Assembly: GCA_027056615.1 (NCBI GenBank)
Contig: JALUKJ010000025.1
Span: 1-5,714, forward strand
Direction of reading: 5' to 3'
From: Campylobacteraceae bacterium
GTDB taxonomy: Bacteria > Campylobacterota > Campylobacteria > Campylobacterales > Sulfurovaceae
Length of the DNA: 5,714 bases
Shown here one piece after another: positions 1 through 4,818 of this stretch. Positions within the stretch are counted from its first letter, which is position 1, and every line of letters starts with the position of its first letter. The translations under genes were made by a program, and so were the position numbers. Under the pieces are notes generated by a model, which was given only the letters and a program-made list of their open reading frames with translations, had not been told where the DNA came from and made no database searches.

Positions 1-67
1 CTTTAACATAGCGACTTAAAGTTGCTCTATGGATTCCTGTTAATTCTAATACTTGTTTTGCTTTCAT
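1..67 (-). CDS. tnpA: IS607-type serine recombinase (transposase TnpA), N-terminal fragment
   Basis: Only the first 22 codons are in the window; the gene continues off the left edge. The translation, MKAKQVLELTGIHRATLSRY followed by VK, is the beginning of a MerR-type winged helix-turn-helix. The residues LELTGIHRATLSRYVK match the helix-turn-helix pattern of IS607-family recombinases, where this DNA-binding domain precedes a catalytic serine-resolvase domain (not visible here). In the family, the enzyme cuts and rejoins DNA through a covalent serine intermediate. The start is the ATG at 65-67; upstream there is no clear Shine-Dalgarno sequence. The short length leaves another MerR-like or excisionase-like HTH protein possible, but the sequence pattern and the neighbouring disrupted gene both favour a transposase. 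Confidence 0.6.
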   Translation of the reverse strand, partial: MKAKQVLELTGIHRATLSRYVK

Positions 68-99
68 GTTGAAGTATATACTATTAATACTTAGTAATG
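1..99 (-). mobile_element. Terminal part of an IS607-like insertion sequence (runs off the left edge)
   Basis: This stretch carries the start of an IS607-type serine recombinase reading leftwards, plus about 30 bases of AT-rich non-coding DNA, and then abuts a PAP2 gene fragment that lacks its 5' part. IS607-family elements have the recombinase gene first and usually tnpB second, lack obvious terminal inverted repeats, and are known to insert at GG dinucleotides. A GG lies at 99-100, exactly where PAP2-like coding sequence begins, so I place the element end there by inference. The non-coding part contains a perfect 10-bp palindrome (AGTATATACT, 73-82) and a 6-bp inverted repeat (72-77 with 87-92) that could be recombinase binding sites. 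The rest of the element, and whether it has tnpB, lies outside the window. Confidence 0.55.
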
Positions 100-310
100 G
101 TTTGTATTGTTTATTTGTCTATACCTTTTAGCAACTTATACAGGCTACAGTCGTGTTCACTCTAATAAACACTATTTACATAATGTTATTGCTGGAGCGA
201 CTATTGCTACACTCTCTAATTGGTATTTTGTAAAACCATATAAAAATTTAACAATATCTCCAACAGCTAATAAAAAGTTTCAAGGAGTCATGCTAAGTTA
301 CAAGTTCTAA
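98..310 (+). pseudogene. PAP2-family phosphatase, 3' remnant truncated at its 5' end
   Basis: The reading frame is open from just after a stop at 95-97 and ends with TAA at 308-310. It contains the end of a membrane helix (LFICLYLLATYTGYSRV), then the third PAP2 (type 2 phosphatidic acid phosphatase) motif, SR-x5-H-x3-D, here as SRVHSNKHYLHN (149-184). Another hydrophobic stretch and a tail ending in LSYKF follow. Full PAP2 proteins are typically several times longer, with motifs 1 and 2 and more helices upstream; these are missing. The final Asp of motif 3 is Asn (AAT, 182-184), which fits decay of a non-functional gene. A TTG at 107 could start a 67-residue peptide, but it would lack most of the active site. 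The likely cause of truncation is the adjoining IS607-like element. Its stop codon interlocks with that of convergent ruvA. Confidence 0.65.
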
Positions 311-867
311 AATCTCTGTAACTTCTTCAAGCCATACTTAACTAAAGAGGCAGTATCTCCTGTTGCACCACTAAGTGCTTTTCTAATCTGCTCTTTTTTA
401 AATCCTAAACTCTCTAGTGCCAAAATTGCATCCGTCATACTACTGTCAAGAACAACCGAATCTGAGTTTCCATCTACAATAAAATCTGCTAACTCCACCA
501 AAATACGACTTGCAGCCTTTGGTCCAATTCCTGGTACTCTCTTTAACAAACTAACATCTTTGTCAGCTACTACTCTAGCAAAGGTTTCAGGTACAAATGT
601 AGAACAGGTTGCCATGGCAACTTTAGGACCTACTCCGTTGATTTTAATAAGTGTATCAAACATCTTTTTTTCATTGGCTTCCATAAAACCAAAAAGAAGA
701 TTGGTATCTTCACGAATAATTTGTGTAACTAAGAGTTTAATTTTCTTCTCTTTAATTGAATTCGAGGTATTAAGAGATATATTTACTTCATAGATGAGTC
801 CATTTACATTTAAGTGTATAAATGTAGGCTCTTTTTTTTCTACTCTTCCTTCTATTCCTACTATCAT
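307..867 (-). CDS. ruvA: Holliday junction branch migration complex subunit RuvA
   Basis: RuvA binds four-way Holliday junctions as a tetramer and loads the RuvB hexameric helicase, which drives branch migration during recombination and replication-fork repair in the cytoplasm. The 186-residue product has the normal family length and layout. It has an N-terminal OB-fold (about 1-62, opening [20 protein letters not shown]), two helix-hairpin-helix DNA-binding motifs (INGVGPKVA at 76-84 and [16 protein letters not shown] at 111-126), an acidic and Ser-rich hinge (132-144), and a C-terminal three-helix domain (about 145-186, [20 protein letters not shown]) that contacts RuvB. The ATG at 865-867 is preceded by AAGGA (879-875 on the minus strand) with 7-base spacing, which supports this start. 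The TAG stop at 307-309 overlaps the stop of the convergent PAP2 remnant. Upstream is a long inverted repeat that may lie in its mRNA leader. Confidence 0.97.
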   Translation of the reverse strand: MIVGIEGRVEKKEPTFIHLNVNGLIYEVNISLNTSNSIKEKKIKLLVTQIIREDTNLLFGFMEANEKKMFDTLIKINGVGPKVAMATCSTFVPETFARVVADKDVSLLKRVPGIGPKAASRILVELADFIVDGNSDSVVLDSSMTDAILALESLGFKKEQIRKALSGATGDTASLVKYGLKKLQRF

Positions 868-889
868 TAGATATTCCTTGTTTATTAAA

Positions 890-932
890 AACCTGAGTTC
901 GATGGGATATGATATTCCGTCGAACTTAGGTT
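890..932. repeat. 20-bp imperfect inverted repeat between ruvA and the CotH gene
   Basis: The arms at 890-909 and 913-932 pair over 20 positions around a 3-base centre (TGA, 910-912). Seventeen pairs are Watson-Crick. The other three (895/927, 903/919, 906/916) are all G-T on the plus strand, so plus-strand RNA could form an unbroken stem with three G-U wobbles, whereas minus-strand RNA would have three A-C mismatches. Read on the minus strand, the stem is followed by five T residues (891-887) and lies only a few bases before the ruvA ribosome binding site. It could be a leader hairpin or attenuator for ruvA, a relic terminator of a lost minus-strand gene, or an operator palindrome, since its right end overlaps a candidate -35 box for the CotH gene. 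The structure is seen directly; the role is undetermined. Confidence 0.75.
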
Positions 933-959
933 AAAAGTATAGCCATTAATTTTTATAAT
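931..959 (+). promoter_or_regulatory. Candidate sigma-70 promoter for the CotH-kinase gene
   Basis: A perfect -10 box TATAAT lies at 954-959. Seventeen bases upstream is TTAAAA (931-936), matching 4 of 6 positions of TTGACA. Transcription would start near 966 and leave a leader of about 88 bases. The -35 box overlaps the last two bases of the inverted repeat, so a protein bound there could control this promoter. The region is very AT-rich, so chance matches are likely. A second AT-rich candidate lies at 1011-1016 (TATTAT). Confidence 0.4.
936..941 (-). promoter_or_regulatory. Candidate -10 box for ruvA
   Basis: On the minus strand TATACT is read at 941-936. A start about 7 bases downstream would fall near 929, at the outer edge of the inverted repeat, so the ruvA mRNA would begin with that hairpin. 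No good -35 box is present; Campylobacterota sigma-70 promoters often lack a conserved one. This is a weak prediction. Confidence 0.3.
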
Positions 960-1043
960 TTTCCTAAATAAATATATTTTACATAAAAAACAATAATATT
1001 TAACAAAAAATATTATATACTTCTATTGTGTGCTAAATTTAAA

Positions 1044-1048
1044 AAGGA
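1044..1048 (+). promoter_or_regulatory. Ribosome binding site that fixes the CotH gene start
   Basis: AAGGA sits 5 bases before the ATG at 1054. An in-frame GTG at 1030 would add eight residues, but this site lies downstream of that codon and so cannot serve it. The ATG start also gives a clean signal peptide. Confidence 0.75.
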
Positions 1049-1053
1049 AAATT

Positions 1054-3207
1054 ATGAAAAAGAAACACATATATAGAACAACTATCTCTTTTTTAGCCCT
1101 CTCTTTAACAACGGCAACTGCTACTGTTTTTACTCCTCTTCCAACAGATATAAATGAATCACAATCTATATACAACCAATCCCCACCAAACTTACTTCAA
1201 GTAAATATTAGAACTGTTATTGGACAAGGTCCTTGTGTGGTTGGTGACTACTCTGGATGTACACTTGATGATGTCAATAATGATATAGATGCAACCGATG
1301 ACTTTAAACCTGAAATTAAAGTACATTTTCAAAGTGATGACTTTCCTGATGATGGAAAAGTAAGCAATGCAACACTTAGATTGCGAGGAGCTACTTCAAG
1401 ATTGGTTGATTTGAAATCCTATCGAATTAAACTAGATAGTAAAAAGAAACTTTGGAGAAAACAGCGTAAACTTCAACTAAACAAACACACTGGTGATTTA
1501 ACTAGAATTAAAAATAAGCTCTCTTTTGACCTTATGACTACAATTCCTAACCTTTCAAGTCTACGTACTCAATTTATACAAATGAAGATTGACAATCAAA
1601 ATTATGGTCTCTTTACTCATGTTGAAAATGTAGGAAAAGAGTATTTAAAAAATAGAGGTTATGACAAAGACTCAAATATCTATAAAGCTGAAAATTTTGC
1701 ATTTAAGAAACATCCTGAACTACAAATAGATGCCAATGGTCAACCACTTGATATTAAAGCATTTGAGACTATTTTAGAACAAAAACGTGGTAAAGACTCT
1801 AAAAAACTTTGGGAGATGCTTAATGCTCTAAATGACCCAAATAACAACTTTAAAACAGATGTCTTAGATAAGTACTTTAATGTAAACAATATTTTGACTT
1901 GGGAAGCTGTCAATATTCTTATGGGTAATAGTGATATTACTACTTCAAACTTCTATATTTTTAATCCAAAAGGGAAAGATACGTTCTACATTTTACCATG
2001 GGACTATGACCAAAGTTGGGGGTATGATTGGGAAGAGACTACTATTCGCAATAATTATGTTCCAGATAAAAAGTATAGAGGTCCACATAACTTTTGGGCG
2101 ACCAAATTGGGACAACGATTTTTATCTCAACCAAATGGCTTAAACCTTTTAAAAGAGGCTGTAACAGAGATTAAAAATAACTACTTAACAGAAGCCAAGA
2201 TAAAAGCATTTACCGATAGTTACTACCCTATTGTCTACCCTCAAATATCTCAAAATCCTGACTTTGACTATCTTGATTTTAATAAAGATACAGATGAGCA
2301 AACATTAACAGCTTATAATCAACTCTATAGTCAAATAGCAACCACAGTTGAGACAAACTACCAAAAGTTTTTAGTAGATTTAAACTCTCCTATGCCATTT
2401 CGATTTGATAGACCTAAAATAATTGGTAAAACTATTATGTTTGAGTGGGATAAGTCTGTAGATTTACAAGGTGATAGTGTTACTTATGATTTAGAAATCT
2501 CTACCTCTCCAAGCTTTGCTCAAAATACAATAGCATATAATAAAAAAGGTATTCATGGTACAACTTTTACTACTCAATGGATGTTACCAAAAGGAAAATA
2601 CTATCTTAGAATGACTTCAAGAGACAATGTAAACCCTATACAAAATTGGCAATATGCTACTAATGAATATTATGATGTTCAAAATGATAAAATTGATTAT
2701 GGTGTAAAAGAGTTTACTGTAGATATTGATGGAGTTATGCCTACAACTATTCAGATAGATGGTCAACAAAATGATTGGGATGGTAGACTAATATTTTCTG
2801 ACCCTAATGATATACAAGAATCTAATGTTGTTGACTGGAGAAAAGGTGGTATGGTTCAAGACCAAAACAATTTCTACTTTGCTTATGTGAACGATGATGC
2901 TATTCCAGTAGATAACTTATGGGCGTGGCATATCTTTTTAAATACAGATAACAATCTTCAAACTGGTTTTGATGATGGCTATGACTACATGTTAGAGGGT
3001 GGTGAATTGTGGAAATATACAGGAGATGGTAATAGTTGGAGATGGCAATTTATTGCACAGTCAAACTTTCAAGTCAATGGAAACTTTGCTGAATTTAAAG
3101 TTCCTAAAAATTTAATTGGAAATAGTAATAGCATAGAGGTTTTCTTCTATGGTTCAAACAAATATCTAAAAGCAGGTACACCATCAGACTATATGATAGC
3201 AAATTAA
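1054..3207 (+). CDS. Secreted CotH-kinase family protein with FN3-like and CBM9-like C-terminal domains
   Basis: The 717-residue product begins with a Sec signal peptide: a basic start (MKKKHIYR), a hydrophobic core to about residue 20, and an ATA site giving likely cleavage after Ala23. Residues about 45-440 carry the CotH kinase signature, namely LRLRGATSR (108-116), KSYRIKLD (121-128), YGLFTHVENV (184-193), GNSDITTSNFYIF (291-303) and ILPWDYDQSWG (313-323). Asp294 and Asp317 are the likely catalytic and metal-binding acids. Bacillus CotH is an atypical protein kinase that phosphorylates spore coat proteins; homologues occur in many non-spore-formers, with substrates mostly unknown. Residues about 445-545 look like a fibronectin type III-like beta-sandwich. 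Residues about 560-717 look like a CBM9/DOMON-type sandwich (IQIDGQQNDWDG, then LNTDNNLQTGFDDGYDYML), a fold that often binds sugars. Cys61 and Cys69 are the only cysteines and could form a disulfide. The kinase call is strong; the accessory domains are moderate, and the substrate is unknown. Confidence 0.87.
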   Translation: MKKKHIYRTTISFLALSLTTATATVFTPLPTDINESQSIYNQSPPNLLQVNIRTVIGQGPCVVGDYSGCTLDDVNNDIDATDDFKPEIKVHFQSDDFPDDGKVSNATLRLRGATSRLVDLKSYRIKLDSKKKLWRKQRKLQLNKHTGDLTRIKNKLSFDLMTTIPNLSSLRTQFIQMKIDNQNYGLFTHVENVGKEYLKNRGYDKDSNIYKAENFAFKKHPELQIDANGQPLDIKAFETILEQKRGKDSKKLWEMLNALNDPNNNFKTDVLDKYFNVNNILTWEAVNILMGNSDITTSNFYIFNPKGKDTFYILPWDYDQSWGYDWEETTIRNNYVPDKKYRGPHNFWATKLGQRFLSQPNGLNLLKEAVTEIKNNYLTEAKIKAFTDSYYPIVYPQISQNPDFDYLDFNKDTDEQTLTAYNQLYSQIATTVETNYQKFLVDLNSPMPFRFDRPKIIGKTIMFEWDKSVDLQGDSVTYDLEISTSPSFAQNTIAYNKKGIHGTTFTTQWMLPKGKYYLRMTSRDNVNPIQNWQYATNEYYDVQNDKIDYGVKEFTVDIDGVMPTTIQIDGQQNDWDGRLIFSDPNDIQESNVVDWRKGGMVQDQNNFYFAYVNDDAIPVDNLWAWHIFLNTDNNLQTGFDDGYDYMLEGGELWKYTGDGNSWRWQFIAQSNFQVNGNFAEFKVPKNLIGNSNSIEVFFYGSNKYLKAGTPSDYMIAN

Positions 3208-3220
3208 TTTAACTACAAAT

Positions 3221-3241
3221 GGGCAGATATATAATCTGCCC
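3221..3241. terminator. Hairpin between the CotH gene and murJ (weak terminator or operator)
   Basis: GGGCAGAT (3221-3228) pairs perfectly with ATCTGCCC (3234-3241) across a 5-base loop, starting 14 bases after the CotH stop. It is the most GC-rich element in the gap, and its position suits a terminator, but no T-run follows (CTACTATAAC). It would therefore be a weak intrinsic terminator. The loop and right arm also contain a perfect -10 box, so an operator or promoter role is equally possible. Confidence 0.45.
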
Positions 3242-3251
3242 CTACTATAAC
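3230..3251 (+). promoter_or_regulatory. Candidate -10 boxes for murJ
   Basis: TATAAT at 3230-3235 lies inside the hairpin, and TATAAC at 3246-3251 lies just after it. Either would start transcription within about 40 bases of the murJ ATG. Neither has a convincing -35 box. murJ could also be transcribed by readthrough from the CotH gene. Confidence 0.3.
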
Positions 3252-3279
3252 TCATGGATATTTTGCTAAACTAGTACCC

Positions 3280-4698
3280 ATGAAACTAAAATCTATATTT
3301 ACAAACTCATTTGGCATTCTCTTTTCTCGTGTGACAGGTTTAGGACGTGATGTTCTTATGGCTTCTGCTTTAGGAGCTTCTGGATACTCCGATATATTTT
3401 TTGTGGTCTTTAAGCTTCCTAACCTTTTTAGACGTATCTTTGCAGAGGGAGCATTTACTCAAGCTTTTATGCCCTCCTTTATTGCTTCTAAACAAAAGGG
3501 GGTCTTTGCAACTGCTATTTTTCTGCGTTTTATGCTCATTTTAGTTACTATGTCACTTTTTGTAAGCTTTTTTCCTGAACTACTTACAAAAATGATTGCT
3601 ATGGGTTGGAGTGAAGAACTCATTAAAGAGTCAGCACCCCTTACAGCCATAAACTTTTGGTACTTAGATTTTGTCTTTATGGTCACTTTTTTAGCTACCC
3701 TACTCCAATATAAAGAGCATTTTGCAACAACAGCCATGTCTACTGCACTACTTAATCTATCTATGATTTCAGCTCTACTTCTATATATGCACAAAGAGCC
3801 TAAAACTATTGTTTTTGCTCTCTCTATTGCTGTTATTATTGGTGGATTGCTTCAAGTTACAGCTCATGTTATAGCTATTAAAAAATTTAATATGCACAAG
3901 ATTTTAATTGGTGGTTGGAAGTACAGAAATAAACCAAGTAAACAAAAAGAGCTAAAAGAGGAGACACAGCTTTTTAACCGTCTATTTATTCCATCGGTAT
4001 GGGGAAACTCCATGCCTCAAATATCCTCATTTTTAGATACTGTGTTAGCTTCGTTTCTTATTTCAGGCTCTATCTCATACCTATTTTATGCTAACCGTGT
4101 CTTCCAGTTGCCTCTTGCTATTATTGCTATTGCTGCTTCTGTAGCACTTTTTCCTAGTATCTCAAAAGCATTAAAACATGGTAATGAAACTCTAGCCTAC
4201 CAACACCTAGAGCATGTCTTTTGGATTTTACTTGCACTACTTAGTTTAGCTACTCTTACAGGTATAATTTTAGCAGAACCAATAGTATGGTTACTCTTTG
4301 AGCGTGGAGCGTTTACCCCAACTATGTCTGCTCAAACTGCTGGTGTGTTAAGTATGTATATGTTAGGGCTTATCCCTTACGGTTTAGCCAAACTCTTCTC
4401 TCTATTTCTATATGCTAACAAAGAGCATAAAAAAGCAGCTAAAATTGCTACCATTACACTACTTATCAATGTGACTATATCATTTATTCTTATGAAATAT
4501 ATGGGTGCTATGGGTCTAGCTCTTTCAGGAAGTATTGGTGGGCTTATATTCTTTACTCTTACACTTAGAGGGGTTGGGTACGATAAGTTTTTCAATATTA
4601 TTAAGTCTAAAAAGCTTATATATCTATTGGTGGGATTAGCTATTTCTGCTTTAGTTTTAGTATGGGTTAATGAGCTTTTAATGGGGTGGATACGCTAA
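3280..4698 (+). CDS. murJ: Lipid II flippase MurJ (MviN family)
   Basis: MurJ moves lipid II, the undecaprenyl-linked peptidoglycan precursor, across the inner membrane. The 472-residue product is a polytopic membrane protein of the MOP superfamily with about 13-14 hydrophobic helices; the E. coli protein is somewhat longer, with 14. The N-terminal signature is strong: GILFSRVTGLGRDVL (12-26), YSDIFFVVFKLPNLFRRIFA (36-55) and EGAFTQAFMPSF (56-67). Functionally important E. coli residues R18, R24, D39, R52 and R270 appear to correspond to R17, R23, D38, R51 and R273 (ANRVFQLP, 271-278). A conserved LFERGAFT lies at 339-346. A charged loop (about 213-232) separates helices 6 and 7. The ATG at 3280 aligns with the family start and has no in-frame ATG alternative nearby, although no clear Shine-Dalgarno precedes it. 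It lies 72 bases after the CotH gene. The cysS gene often found next in relatives is absent. Confidence 0.96.
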   Translation: MKLKSIFTNSFGILFSRVTGLGRDVLMASALGASGYSDIFFVVFKLPNLFRRIFAEGAFTQAFMPSFIASKQKGVFATAIFLRFMLILVTMSLFVSFFPELLTKMIAMGWSEELIKESAPLTAINFWYLDFVFMVTFLATLLQYKEHFATTAMSTALLNLSMISALLLYMHKEPKTIVFALSIAVIIGGLLQVTAHVIAIKKFNMHKILIGGWKYRNKPSKQKELKEETQLFNRLFIPSVWGNSMPQISSFLDTVLASFLISGSISYLFYANRVFQLPLAIIAIAASVALFPSISKALKHGNETLAYQHLEHVFWILLALLSLATLTGIILAEPIVWLLFERGAFTPTMSAQTAGVLSMYMLGLIPYGLAKLFSLFLYANKEHKKAAKIATITLLINVTISFILMKYMGAMGLALSGSIGGLIFFTLTLRGVGYDKFFNIIKSKKLIYLLVGLAISALVLVWVNELLMGWIR

Positions 4699-4715
4699 AT
4701 TAAGGTTTTTTGATA

Positions 4716-4743
4716 ATATACCGAAGTTGTAACTTCGGTATAT
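4716..4743. terminator. Hairpin between convergent murJ and the repeat-protein gene
   Basis: ATATACCGAAGTT (4716-4728) pairs perfectly with AACTTCGGTATAT (4731-4743), a stem of 12-13 bp with a tiny loop, in the gap between two convergent genes. On the plus strand a T-run (4753-4757) follows about nine bases after the stem, a little far for a textbook terminator. On the minus strand the downstream sequence is A-rich. It most likely ends murJ transcripts, and perhaps those of both genes. Confidence 0.55.
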
Positions 4744-4818
4744 ACTATACTATTTTTGAATCATAACTTCCTCAGCTTTATATACAGAGATATTTTCACG
4801 GCTTACTGTACATAATAA

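Noticed and set aside
560..793. Plus-strand open frame of 77 codons inside ruvA
   Set aside because: It is fully antisense to a certain ruvA gene and shows no recognisable domain; it is a shadow of ruvA codon usage.
890..932. The palindrome as a CRISPR repeat or tRNA-like structure
   Set aside because: It occurs once in the window, has no spacer-repeat periodicity and does not form a cloverleaf.
1030..1053. GTG at 1030 as start of the CotH gene (eight more residues)
   Set aside because: The ribosome binding site AAGGA lies at 1044-1048, downstream of the GTG, and the ATG at 1054 begins a typical signal peptide.
1931..2143. 70-codon open frame in another frame within the CotH gene
   Set aside because: It overlaps the conserved kinase motif region, which is clearly coded in the main frame.
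3459..3794. Minus-strand open frame of 111 codons within murJ
   Set aside because: It is antisense to conserved MurJ sequence, with no recognisable motifs.
4377..4595. Minus-strand open frame of 72 codons within murJ
   Set aside because: It is antisense to MurJ helices; no supporting signal.
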